Origin: Mycobacterium interjectum
GTDB lineage: Bacteria; Actinomycetota; Actinomycetes; Mycobacteriales; Mycobacteriaceae
Direction of reading: 5' to 3'
Length of the DNA: 64,000 nucleotides
NCBI GenBank assembly: GCA_002102225.1
Contig: LQPB01000021.1
Span: 1-64,000 of the forward strand
The position numbers and the translations under genes were made by a program. The first letter of the stretch is position 1; the number at the start of each line of letters is the position of its first letter. The notes beneath the pieces are model-generated. The model saw only the letters and a list, made by a program, of their open reading frames with translations, ran no database searches and was not told the DNA's origin. Of this stretch, positions 17,794 through 25,737 are shown piece by piece.

Positions 17794-18972
17794 TTATCCG
17801 CTGCCGGCCTTGTTCCCCGTGGCGATCTCGAAGGTGAACTCGTGCTCACCGATGCGGATGTGATCGCCGTCGTGCAGCGGGGTCGCCCGGCGGATCCGCT
17901 CGTGCTGCACGTGCACGCCGTTCGACGAGCGCAGGTCGTTGATCACGAAGTTGCTACCCGTGTCGATGATCATGGCGTGGTAGCGGCTGACCTTGGGGGT
18001 GGCCAGGACGATGTCGTTGTCGCTGAGACGCCCGATGCGGGTCATGGCCTCGTCCAGCGCGTAGCTTTCGCCGGAGTGTTCGCGCAGGTACGCGACGGCA
18101 TCGCGTTCGGACACCATCGTGTACTGGTCCATGACCGTGAGCGTCACGGCGGCGGTGGTCACGGCGGTCTTCTTGACGTCCAATGGTTCCTGGCGCAGGA
18201 TCCGGTCGTTGAGGTCGCGCAGGTTGTGGCCCGGGTCGATGCCGAGGTCCTCGGCGAGCGTTTCCTTCACGCGGCGGTAGGCGGCCAAGGCGTCGGATTG
18301 GCGGTCGGTGAGGTAGTAGGCCGTGATCAGCTGCGCCCACAGCGGCTCGCGGTAGGGATGCTCGGCGGTCAGGGCTTCGAGCTCGGTGATCACGGCAGAC
18401 GCGCGTCCGCAAGCGATTTCGGCCTCGGCCTTGGCGGTGTGGACGAGGATCTTCTCCTCGACCAGCGAGGTGGCGAAGGTGTCGACGAACTGAAAGTCGC
18501 GCAGGTCCTCGAGCACCTGCCCGCGCCATTCCGCGAGCGCCGCGGAAAGGTGCTTGCTGGCTTGTTCGAAGCGGCCGCCGGCGGCCGCCTGCACGCCCGC
18601 GCTCTTCTCGGCGATGAATCGCCCGATGTCGCAAGCGTCGTCGGGGATGCTGAGGCGGTAGCCCGGGGGCGCCGCGGCCAACACCACCCGCGAGTCCACC
18701 CCGAAGCCGCCGAGGAGCTTCCGCAGGTTGGACACGTAGGAGTGGATGCTGGCCCTGGCCCCCGACGGCGGCGACTCGTCCCAGAGGGCGGTGGTGAGCC
18801 GGTCGACGCCCACCGGGCTGTTGCGGTTCATCAGCAGCAAGGCCAGTACGGCGCGCTGCTTGGGGGTGCCCGGCGGCACCAGGGTGCCGTCCACGCTCAT
18901 TTCCAGCGGTCCCAGCAGGCCGAGCTCGAGACGTTTGTCCACCATCGCGTGTAACACCCTCTCACGTGTCAT
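17794..18972 (-). CDS. embR: SARP-type transcriptional regulator EmbR with FHA domain
   Basis: The protein has 392 residues. An OmpR-like winged helix (about 12-105, GPLEMSVDGTLVPPGTPKQR...) is followed by a bacterial transcriptional activation domain (about 110-260) and a C-terminal FHA domain (about 310-385, RIGRLSDNDIVL, VSRYH, DLRSSNGVHVQH). The FHA domain reads phosphothreonine, and PknH-phosphorylated EmbR activates embCAB in M. tuberculosis. The whole sequence matches EmbR as recalled. The start at 18972 has AAGG seven bases upstream; GTG at 18957 and ATG at 18945 are alternatives. The gene sits between the two C39/DUF732 modules, with the kinases downstream. Confidence 0.95.
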   Translation of the reverse strand: MTRERVLHAMVDKRLELGLLGPLEMSVDGTLVPPGTPKQRAVLALLLMNRNSPVGVDRLTTALWDESPPSGARASIHSYVSNLRKLLGGFGVDSRVVLAAAPPGYRLSIPDDACDIGRFIAEKSAGVQAAAGGRFEQASKHLSAALAEWRGQVLEDLRDFQFVDTFATSLVEEKILVHTAKAEAEIACGRASAVITELEALTAEHPYREPLWAQLITAYYLTDRQSDALAAYRRVKETLAEDLGIDPGHNLRDLNDRILRQEPLDVKKTAVTTAAVTLTVMDQYTMVSERDAVAYLREHSGESYALDEAMTRIGRLSDNDIVLATPKVSRYHAMIIDTGSNFVINDLRSSNGVHVQHERIRRATPLHDGDHIRIGEHEFTFEIATGNKAGSG

Positions 18973-19115
18973 TGAGGTGCCTTGTAGTGATTGTGATACG
19001 AACTTGGCCAATTCGGTAAGAACCCGGGCAACGCTCGCGTTGCGCAAATGTGGTCCCCAGCAACGCGATCTCGGAGGGCCCGAGCGAATCACATTGCGGT
19101 GCAGCGTAACACGCG

Positions 19116-19814
19116 TCAGAGGGTGACGACCATCAGCTCGTCGCTGGTCTGCCAGGACCGGACGAAGAGCTGCAGCGGAACCTGCTCGTCGCGCCCGTCG
19201 GAGGTGCCGCTGTCGTTGAGGTGCACGATGCCGTGGGTGGCGTCGACGCCGGTCACCACCACCGCGTGGTCGGACAGCGGGTTGCCGTTCTTGTCCTTCT
19301 CCTCGACCGGCTGGTGCCAGATGAGTTCGCCGTTGAGGCTGACGATCACCTTGTGGCCGCTGCCCAGCGCCTGCTTGAGCCCCGCGATGCCCGGCCGGAT
19401 GCCGTTTCTGGCGGTGTCGTCCCGGTCCATGACGATGGCGGTGACGTGGTATTGGGCGAGCAACGTCGGTACGTCCGCCAGGCTGGCGCCGTCGCCGGAA
19501 TTGGGGTTGTCGGGATCGGCCGGCTTGGTGTAGATCGGGCCCGCGTGCACGACGCTGGGGGTCGAGTGGGCCCTGGCGATGATGGCCTGCTCCGAGGGCG
19601 CCTCGCCGGTGAGCTGGCCGATGACGTCGGCGGTCGACATGAGGACGCAGTCGTCGTAGCGCTGCTCGTGCCAGTACTCGGCGGCGGCAACCGGGTCGCC
19701 GTACATCAGTTCCGACGCCGCGTTGGCCGGCGCGGCCACGCCGAAAGCGACCGCCCCGGCGAACACCGCGAAGGTGACGGTCCTGGCGACGGCGGCGATC
19801 GTGGTGACCTTCAT
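19116..19814 (-). CDS. Secreted C39-like cysteine peptidase-fold protein, copy B
   Basis: The protein has 232 residues, the same length as copy A, and aligns along the whole sequence. A signal peptide ends near PANAAS. The triad candidates are Cys in RYDDCVLMSTADVIGQ, His in SDHAVVVTGVD and Asn/Asp in VHLNDSGT. The two copies differ in the middle (RDDTARNGIRPG versus RQYAGEDGIPGG) but keep the catalytic surroundings, so both are probably functional. The gene lies between DUF732 copy B (upstream) and embR (143 bp downstream), which is the ancestral order. In M. tuberculosis only one such gene and a lipoprotein gene (lprA) are expected in this interval. Confidence 0.85.
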   Translation of the reverse strand: MKVTTIAAVARTVTFAVFAGAVAFGVAAPANAASELMYGDPVAAAEYWHEQRYDDCVLMSTADVIGQLTGEAPSEQAIIARAHSTPSVVHAGPIYTKPADPDNPNSGDGASLADVPTLLAQYHVTAIVMDRDDTARNGIRPGIAGLKQALGSGHKVIVSLNGELIWHQPVEEKDKNGNPLSDHAVVVTGVDATHGIVHLNDSGTSDGRDEQVPLQLFVRSWQTSDELMVVTL

Positions 19815-19877
19815 GGCGTGTCCTTCCTTGTCCGTTCTCGCGCTCGCTGTGTGCGGGGCGGTTGAGAAAAGGCTCCG

Positions 19878-19912
19878 ACGGCGGCCTTGTCGGTATCTCC
19901 ACGAATTCTTGG
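19878..19912 (-). promoter_or_regulatory. Three-heptamer SARP/OmpR-type operator upstream of C39-like copy B
   Basis: On the minus strand CC is followed by AAGAATTCGTG (19910-19900), GAGATACCGAC (19899-19889) and AAGGCCGCCGT (19888-19878) at 11-bp spacing. The array ends 63 bp before the start codon. A further conserved block, CCTTTTCTCAACC, follows in both C39-like promoters. Confidence 0.55.
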
Positions 19913-19941
19913 AACCCCGGCGCCATCCCTCTCCAGCGGCG

Positions 19942-19973
19942 GACGGGGGATTCCGTCAGCGGAATCCCCCGTC
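19942..19973 (-). terminator. Hairpin after DUF732 copy B
   Basis: A perfect 14-bp stem (GACGGGGGATTCCG / CGGAATCCCCCGTC) with loop TCAG lies 14 bp past the DUF732-B stop, in the same place as the terminator after copy A. It has no U-tract on the minus strand, so termination may be partial or may need other factors. Confidence 0.65.
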
Positions 19974-19987
19974 GCGGTGGGTGATTG

Positions 19988-20275
19988 CTAGGTCGCCTGA
20001 CCGGCGAATTGCGGGCAGTAGAACTTCGTTGCGGCGGCCACGAAGAATCCCGCCTGCCGGGGAGGCATCTGCGCCTGGGTGCTCAGCATGAGCGCGACGG
20101 CCACCTTGCTCTTGCCGGCGGCCAGCTCGCTGCACACCTGGTGGCCGGCCTGGATGGCGTCTTGGTCCGCGCTGAAAGTGGTTGCCCCGGCGGCGCCGGC
20201 GGTCGCGACGGCGAGGCCGACGGCGGCGGTGCCCAGAGCGGTGGCAACGGCCGCGGTGATGCGGGTAGTGAACAT
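19988..20275 (-). CDS. Secreted DUF732 protein, copy B
   Basis: The protein has 95 residues and is shorter than copy A. A signal peptide (MFTTRITAAVATALGTAAVG...) is followed by a mature domain with the same core: QDAIQAGHQVCSELAAG and AGFFVAAATKFYCPQFAG, both cysteines kept. A stretch of about 15 residues after the signal peptide in copy A is missing here. AAAGGA precedes the start at a usable distance. It is the most upstream gene of the locus, 94 bp after the ABC exporter. The function is unknown; it may fold like, or act with, its C39-like neighbour. Confidence 0.85.
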   Translation of the reverse strand: MFTTRITAAVATALGTAAVGLAVATAGAAGATTFSADQDAIQAGHQVCSELAAGKSKVAVALMLSTQAQMPPRQAGFFVAAATKFYCPQFAGQAT

Positions 20276-20320
20276 CGTTGTGGTCCTTTCGGGTTCGGCC
20301 TTGGCTGCGCTCAGCCTCGG

Positions 20321-20355
20321 GCCGGCCCCTTGGGGAATCCTCGACGAATTCTTGG
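20321..20355 (-). promoter_or_regulatory. Three-heptamer SARP/OmpR-type operator upstream of DUF732 copy B
   Basis: On the minus strand CC is followed by AAGAATTCGTC (20353-20343), GAGGATTCCCC (20342-20332) and AAGGGGCCGGC (20331-20321), 11 bp apart. The array ends 45 bp before the start codon. Downstream, GGCCCGAGGCTGAGCGCA is identical in the two DUF732 promoters and should contain the core promoter or leader. Confidence 0.55.
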
Positions 20356-20369
20356 TGACCCGCGGGTGG

Positions 20370-22259
20370 CTACGCCCGCGTCATCGCGTAGTAGGCGCCG
20401 CGCCGGGCCAGCAGCTGGGCGTGGCTGCCCTGCTCCACGATGCGGCCGTCCTGGACGACCACGATGCGGTCGGCGTCCCGGATCGTCGAAAGGCGGTGCG
20501 CGATAATGAAACTCGTTCGGTCCCGGCGGAGTTCGCGCATGGCGCGCGCAACGAGGGCCTCGGTGCGGGTGTCGACCGAGCTGGTGGCCTCGTCCAGGAT
20601 CAACAGCTGCGGGCGGGCGAGGAAGGCGCGGGCGATGGTGATGAGTTGCTTCTCGCCGGCGCTGATGTTGGCGCCGTCCCCGCTGACGCGGGTGCGGTAG
20701 CCCGCGGGCAGCGTGTGCACGAACCGGTCCACGTAGGCCGCCTTGGCCGCCGCGACCACCTCGTCGTCGGTGGCCTCCGGGCGCCCGTAGGCGATGTTCT
20801 CGGCGATCGTCCCGTCGAACAGCCAGGTGTCCTGCAGCACCATGCCGATCCGCGAACGCAGCGACTGCCTGCTCACGGTGGTGATGTCGATCCCGTCGAT
20901 CAGGATGCGGCCGGAATCGACGTCGTAGAAGCGCATCAGCAGGTTCACCAGGGTGGTTTTGCCCGCCCCGGTCGGCCCGACGATCGCCACCGTGCTGCCG
21001 GGCTCGGCCACCAGCGACAGGTCGTGGATCACCGGCGAGCCCGGCCGGTAGGCAAAACCCACCCCCTGGAACTCGACGCGGCCGCCGTTGGAGCGCGGAA
21101 AGGCGCGCTCGGGGGCGGGCGGCTCCTCGGGCTCGTCGAGCAGGTCGAACACCCGCTCGGCGCTGGCCACCCCGGATTGCAGGGTGTTGTACATGCCGGC
21201 CACCTGGCCCACCGGCGCGTTGAACTGCCGGACGTATTGGATGAACGCCTGGATGCTGCCCAGCGTGATCTGGCCGGTCGCCACCTGCAGGCCCCCGACG
21301 ACGGCGACCGCGACATAGGCGATGTTGCCGACGAACGTCGTCGCCGGGGCCACCAGCCCGGAGAAGAACTGGGCGCCGAAACTGGCCCGGTACACGTCGT
21401 CGTTGCAGCGGCGGAACTCCTCGCGCGCCGCGGCCTGGTGGCCGAACGTCTTGACCACCGTGAACCCGCTGTAGGTCTCCTCGATGTGCGCGTTGAGCCG
21501 TCCCGTGCTTCTCCACTGCGCCACGAACAGGCGCTGCGAGCGCCGCGCGATCGCGCGGGTTGCCAGCAGCGAGACCGGCACGGCGACCAGGGTGATCAGG
21601 GTCAGCAGCGGCGAGATGGACACCATCATCGCCAGCACGGCCACCACCGTCAGCACCGCCGTCACCAGCTGGCTGATCGTCATCGACAGCGACGACTGGA
21701 CGTTGTCGATGTCGTTGGTCACCCGGCTCAGCACCTCGCCCCGCTGGCGCCCGTCGAAGTAGGACAACGGCAGCCGGTGGATCTTGTCCTCGACGTCGCG
21801 ACGCAGCGCGACCATGGTGCGCTGCACGGTGCGGTTGAGCAGCCGGGCCTGCGCCCAGATCAGCAGCGCGGCAATGATATACAGGACCAGCGCCAGCGCC
21901 AGTGTCCTACCCACGGCGCCGAAGTCCACGCCCCGGCCGGGCACCACGTTCATCCCGGACAGCAGGTCGGCGAACGCGTTGTCGCCGTGGGCCCGCGCCG
22001 CGGCGACGGCCTGTGCCTTGGTGATTCCGGCGGGCAGCCGCCGCCCGATGACGCCGTTGAACAGCAGGTCGGTGGCGTGGCCGAGGATCCGCGGAACGAT
22101 GACCCCGATTGTCGTGCCCGTGATGCCCAGCGCGATCACCGCGGCGCTCAGCCTTCGTTGCGGCGCAAGCCGTTTCACCAGCCGGGCCGCCGAGCCCCAG
22201 AAGTCGCGGGATCGGCCGGTCGGCGCCGGTGCCACACCGCGGGCGGTCGCCACCGTCAT
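20370..22259 (-). CDS. ABC exporter half-transporter, canonical ATP site (Rv1272c-like)
   Basis: The protein has 629 residues: an N-terminal six-span exporter domain (about 40-350), then a nucleotide-binding domain. Walker A is GPTGAGKTT and Walker [13 protein letters not shown], with the catalytic Glu present. The signature is the variant NISAGEKQ. The start overlaps the stop of the partner gene by 4 bp (ATGA). The pair very probably forms a heterodimeric type IV exporter in the inner membrane, as expected for Rv1272c/Rv1273c. M. tuberculosis Rv1272c has been linked to lipid import, but direction and substrate cannot be read from sequence. Confidence 0.92.
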   Translation of the reverse strand: MTVATARGVAPAPTGRSRDFWGSAARLVKRLAPQRRLSAAVIALGITGTTIGVIVPRILGHATDLLFNGVIGRRLPAGITKAQAVAAARAHGDNAFADLLSGMNVVPGRGVDFGAVGRTLALALVLYIIAALLIWAQARLLNRTVQRTMVALRRDVEDKIHRLPLSYFDGRQRGEVLSRVTNDIDNVQSSLSMTISQLVTAVLTVVAVLAMMVSISPLLTLITLVAVPVSLLATRAIARRSQRLFVAQWRSTGRLNAHIEETYSGFTVVKTFGHQAAAREEFRRCNDDVYRASFGAQFFSGLVAPATTFVGNIAYVAVAVVGGLQVATGQITLGSIQAFIQYVRQFNAPVGQVAGMYNTLQSGVASAERVFDLLDEPEEPPAPERAFPRSNGGRVEFQGVGFAYRPGSPVIHDLSLVAEPGSTVAIVGPTGAGKTTLVNLLMRFYDVDSGRILIDGIDITTVSRQSLRSRIGMVLQDTWLFDGTIAENIAYGRPEATDDEVVAAAKAAYVDRFVHTLPAGYRTRVSGDGANISAGEKQLITIARAFLARPQLLILDEATSSVDTRTEALVARAMRELRRDRTSFIIAHRLSTIRDADRIVVVQDGRIVEQGSHAQLLARRGAYYAMTRA

Positions 22260-24010
22260 CGCTTGGCCTGCATCCCGGCGCCGACCGACTGCGAGTCGGC
22301 GAATTCGGCGTAGGTGGGGCAGTCGGCCAGCAGCGATTCGTGCGTGCCCGCGCCCACCAGCTTCCCGCCGTCGACGACGATCACCTGGTCGGCCTGAGCG
22401 GCGGTCGAAACACGCTGCGTCACAACGATGATCGTGGCGTCGCCGGACGTCTGCGCCAGCGATTCCCGCACCCGCGCGTCGGTGTGCACGTCGAGCGCGG
22501 CGAACGAGTCGTCGAACAGGTAAATGGCGGGCCGGCGGATCACCGCCCGCGCGATCGCCAGCCGCTGCCGTTGGCCGCCCGAAAAGTTGATCCCGCCCTG
22601 GGCCACCCGCATGTGCAGCCCACTATCTGCCGGGTCATGGGCCCGCACGAACCCGTCGGCGTCGGCCACCCGCAGGGCTTCCCACATCTCTGTTTCCGTA
22701 GCGTCGGCCTTGCCGTATCGCAGGTTGTCGGCGACGGTGCCGGTGAACAGGTAGCCGCGCTGGGGGACCAGGCCGATCGCCGACCACAACCGCTCGGTGT
22801 CGTAATCGCGGACGTCGACGCCGTCCACCAGGACGGCGCCGGCGGTGACGTCGTAGAGCCGGCAGATCAGCGACACCAGCGTCGACTTGCCCGAACCGGT
22901 GCTGCCGACGATCGCGGTGGTGGTGCCCGGCCGTGCCGTCAGCGAAATGTCTTGCAGCACTGGGCGATCGGCTCCCTGGTAGCTGAAGCTCGCGCCGGCC
23001 AGCCGCACCAGGCCGGTGATCCCGCCGCGCGGGAACCTGGGATCCGGTGGGTTCTGCACCGCGGCGCGGGTCGAGAGCACCTCGGTGATCCGTTCGGCGC
23101 ACACCGATGCGCGCGGCAGCACCACCAGCGTCATCGTCGCCATCAGGACCGCCATCAGGATCTGGGTGAAGTAGGCCAGGAAGGCGGTCAGCGAGCCGAC
23201 CTGCATCTGGCCGGCATCGATGCGCAACCCGCCGAACCAGATCAGCGCCACGCTGGACACGTTGATGGTCAGCGTGGTCACCGGCAGCATCAGCGCCTGC
23301 AGATTGCCCGTCGTCAGCGCCGTGTCGGAGAGCGCGGCGTTGGCGCGCGCGAACCGGTCGCGCTCGAAGCCCTCGCGCGCGAACGCCCGGACCACCCGGA
23401 CACCCGACAGCTGGTCGCGCAGCACCCGGTTGATGCCGTCGATCAGGCCCTGCATGCGGCGCAGGAGCGGCAGCATGCGCGACATGATCAGGTAGTTGGC
23501 CACGGCCATGATCGGCACGCTGACCAGCAGGAGCCAGGTCAACGCCGCCTCCTGGTGGATGGCCATGAGGATGCCGCCGGCGCACATGATCGGCGCGGCG
23601 ATCAGGACGGTGCCGGCGATCTGGACCAGGTATTGGATCTGCCGGACGTCGTTGGTGCTGCGCGTCAAGAGCGTGGGCGCGCCGAAACGGGCGGTCTCGC
23701 GTTCGGAGAACGTCGTGACGTGTTCGAAGATCGCCCGGCGCAGGTCGCGCCCGAAGCCCATTCCGGTCCGCGAGCCGAAGTACACGGCGCCGACGGCGCA
23801 CAGCACCTGCAAGCCGGTGACCGCGAGCATCACCATGCCGAGCCGCACGATGGTGGCCGCGTCACCCTTGGCCACGCCCTCGTCGATGATCGCGGCGTTG
23901 ACCGTCGGCAGGTACAGCGACGCCAGGGTGCTGGTCACCTGGAGCGTCATCAGCACCGCAACCAGCCGGCGGTACGGCCGGATGTACTGGCGCAGCAGTG
24001 CCAGGAGCAT
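22256..24010 (-). CDS. ABC exporter half-transporter, degenerate ATP site (Rv1273c-like)
   Basis: The protein has 584 residues from [15 protein letters not shown], the start that matches the M. tuberculosis protein as recalled; a GTG at 24073 would add 21 residues. Six membrane spans are followed by a nucleotide-binding domain with Walker [10 protein letters not shown] and a canonical signature [13 protein letters not shown]. Walker B is [13 protein letters not shown], where Asp replaces the catalytic Glu. This asymmetry, one consensus and one degenerate site, is typical of heterodimeric exporters. The gene is divergent from lprB, which starts 110 bp away. Confidence 0.9.
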   Translation of the reverse strand: MLLALLRQYIRPYRRLVAVLMTLQVTSTLASLYLPTVNAAIIDEGVAKGDAATIVRLGMVMLAVTGLQVLCAVGAVYFGSRTGMGFGRDLRRAIFEHVTTFSERETARFGAPTLLTRSTNDVRQIQYLVQIAGTVLIAAPIMCAGGILMAIHQEAALTWLLLVSVPIMAVANYLIMSRMLPLLRRMQGLIDGINRVLRDQLSGVRVVRAFAREGFERDRFARANAALSDTALTTGNLQALMLPVTTLTINVSSVALIWFGGLRIDAGQMQVGSLTAFLAYFTQILMAVLMATMTLVVLPRASVCAERITEVLSTRAAVQNPPDPRFPRGGITGLVRLAGASFSYQGADRPVLQDISLTARPGTTTAIVGSTGSGKSTLVSLICRLYDVTAGAVLVDGVDVRDYDTERLWSAIGLVPQRGYLFTGTVADNLRYGKADATETEMWEALRVADADGFVRAHDPADSGLHMRVAQGGINFSGGQRQRLAIARAVIRRPAIYLFDDSFAALDVHTDARVRESLAQTSGDATIIVVTQRVSTAAQADQVIVVDGGKLVGAGTHESLLADCPTYAEFADSQSVGAGMQAKR

Positions 24011-24120
24011 GTCGTAACTGTCGCACACGGCCGGCGCCGCGGTCGTGACCACCGCGTCGAAATGCCTGCTCACGCGCCGCGTCCGCGGTTGACCGCCCGG
24101 CTGCCGCTACAGTGCATCGT

Positions 24121-24684
24121 GTGACCAGCAGTAGGCGAGGCGCGAGGGCGCTGGCTCTAGCGGCGTCGGCTCTGATGATCTTGATCCCGACGATCGCGGG
24201 CTGCTCGGGTTCCGACAACAAGCCCGGCGCGACGGCTTCGTCGACGCCCGGCGGCGGGGAGGGTCACCACGGGCCGATGTTCCCGCAATGCGGTGGCATC
24301 AGCGATCAGACGGTCTCGGACCTGACCAAGGTGACCGGGCTGGTGAACACCGCCCGGAACTCCGTGGGGTGTCAGTGGTTGGCGGGCGGCGGCATCCTGG
24401 GCCCGCACTTTTCCTTCTCCTGGTATCGCGGCAGCCCGATCGGGCGCGAGCGCAAAACCGAGGAGCTGTCGCGCGCCAGCGTCGACGACATCAACATCAA
24501 CGGCCACGGCGGCTTCATCGCCGTGGGCAACGAGCCCAACCTGGGCGACTCGCTCTGCGAAGTGGGCATCCAGTTCGCCGACGACTTCATCGAATGGTCG
24601 GTCAGCTTCAGCCAGAAGCCGTTCCCGCCGCCCTGCGACATAGCCAAGGAACTGGCCCGTCAATCGATTGCGAACTCGAAATGA
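24121..24684 (+). CDS. lprB: Lipoprotein LprB (DUF3558 family)
   Basis: The protein has 187 residues from GTG at 24121; a GTG at 24112 is possible. A lipoprotein signal ends with the lipobox TIAGC (Cys about 27). The mature part has DUF3558 features, including FPQCGGISDQTV, SVGCQWLAGGGILGPHFSFSW and SLCEVGIQF with conserved cysteines. It should be exported, lipidated and anchored on the outer face of the cytoplasmic membrane. The match to M. tuberculosis LprB is close through the C-terminal RQSIANSK. The gene overlaps lprC by 4 bp (ATGA), so the two are translated together. Function is unknown. Confidence 0.93.
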   Translation: MTSSRRGARALALAASALMILIPTIAGCSGSDNKPGATASSTPGGGEGHHGPMFPQCGGISDQTVSDLTKVTGLVNTARNSVGCQWLAGGGILGPHFSFSWYRGSPIGRERKTEELSRASVDDININGHGGFIAVGNEPNLGDSLCEVGIQFADDFIEWSVSFSQKPFPPPCDIAKELARQSIANSK

Positions 24685-25226
24685 TCAGAACCGCCCGTGC
24701 CGGCGCGGCCGTGCTGCTCGCCGCGCTGTTGGTCCTGACGGGATGTTCGAGGTCCATCGGGGGCAACGCCGTCAAGGCGGGCGCGGGCGGCGTACCCCGC
24801 AACAACAACTCCCAGCAGCAGTATCCGAACCTGCTCAAGGAGTGTGAGGTGTTGACCACCGACATCCTGGCCAAGACCGTGGGCGCCGATCCGCTCGACA
24901 TCCAGAGCACCTTCGTCGGCGCGATCTGCCGGTGGCAGGCCGCCAATCCGGCCGGCCTGATCGACATCACGCGGTTCTGGTTCGAGCAGGGCAGCCTGGG
25001 CAACGAGCGCAAGGTGGCCGAATTCCTGAAGTACAAGGTGGAGAACCGCTCGATCGCGGGCATCGAGTCGATCGTGATGCGCCCCGACGACCCGAACGGC
25101 GCGTGCGGCGTGGCGAGCAACGCGGCGGGCGTGGTCGGCTGGTGGGTCAACCCGCAGGCGCCCGGCATCGACGCCTGCGGGCAGGCGCTCAAGCTGATGG
25201 AGCTGACGCTCGCGACGAATTCGTAG
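24681..25226 (+). CDS. lprC: Lipoprotein LprC (DUF3558 family)
   Basis: The protein has 181 residues and starts at the ATG that overlaps the lprB stop. The signal peptide has lipobox LTGC (Cys about 22). The mature domain parallels LprB: LLKECEVLTTDILAKTVG, GAICRWQA, NGACGVASNAAGVVGWW and a C-terminal cysteine (DACGQALKLM). LprB and LprC are therefore tandem DUF3558 paralogues, probably acting together at the cell envelope beside the ABC exporter. The gene ends 2 bp before the stop of the convergent phosphatase gene. Confidence 0.93.
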   Translation: MIRTARAGAAVLLAALLVLTGCSRSIGGNAVKAGAGGVPRNNNSQQQYPNLLKECEVLTTDILAKTVGADPLDIQSTFVGAICRWQAANPAGLIDITRFWFEQGSLGNERKVAEFLKYKVENRSIAGIESIVMRPDDPNGACGVASNAAGVVGWWVNPQAPGIDACGQALKLMELTLATNS

Positions 25227-25228
25227 CT

Positions 25229-25732
25229 CTAGCGCGGAACTTCGAAGCCCATCAGGACGGCGCGGCCCGGTTCCAGATCCGCCCACCGGCCGTTCACGCT
25301 GAGCACGGCGATGGCCGACGTCGGGAATTTCGTCGAAATGCGTTCCACGACAGCGTCGTCCGTGCCGTCATCGTCGGCCAGCAGCAGCGCCAGTGTCGAC
25401 GTCGTCGGTTCGTGACCCACGACCAGCAGCGTGCCCACGTCCTCGGCCGTCGCGTTGATCTCCTCGATCACCGTTCCCGGGGCGGCGCCGTAGAGCCGCT
25501 CGCTGTAGCGCACCGGGGCGGCGACGCGGGTGTTCTCCAGGGTCTGCCGCGCCCGCGTCGCGGTGGAGCACAGCACCGCGTCGACGGGAGACACGTTGGC
25601 GCGCAGCCAATCCCCGGCCAGGCTGGCCTCCCTGACGCCGCGCGGCGCCAGCGGCCGGTCGTGGTCGGTGACCCCGGCCGGGTAGTCCGATTTCGCATGC
25701 CGCATCAGCAGCAAGGTGTGCCGATCGTCCAT
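25229..25732 (-). CDS. SixA-like histidine phosphatase (Rv1276c-like)
   Basis: The protein has 167 residues. It carries the histidine phosphatase RHG-type motif as LLMRHAKSDYP at about 7-17, the second arginine/serine region STATRARQT, and the catalytic histidine in LLVVGHEPTTS. SixA-family members remove phosphate from phosphohistidine or small phosphoesters in the cytoplasm. The start at 25732 (MDDRHTLLLMRH) is chosen; the longer frame to 26071 runs into the PE hydrolase gene. Only 5 bp separate it from the upstream PE hydrolase gene, so they may share a transcript. Confidence 0.88.
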   Translation of the reverse strand: MDDRHTLLLMRHAKSDYPAGVTDHDRPLAPRGVREASLAGDWLRANVSPVDAVLCSTATRARQTLENTRVAAPVRYSERLYGAAPGTVIEEINATAEDVGTLLVVGHEPTTSTLALLLADDDGTDDAVVERISTKFPTSAIAVLSVNGRWADLEPGRAVLMGFEVPR

Positions 25733-25737
25733 CGGGT

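Noticed and set aside
16390..20369. lprA (lipoprotein) gene expected from M. tuberculosis synteny
   Set aside because: No frame in this interval has a lipobox or LprA-like sequence; the place is taken by C39-like copy B and embR.
20079..24124. Plus-strand open frames of 744 and 631 aa
   Set aside because: They lie opposite the two ABC transporter genes, which have full motif sets; the shadows have His/Arg/Asp-rich low-information sequence.
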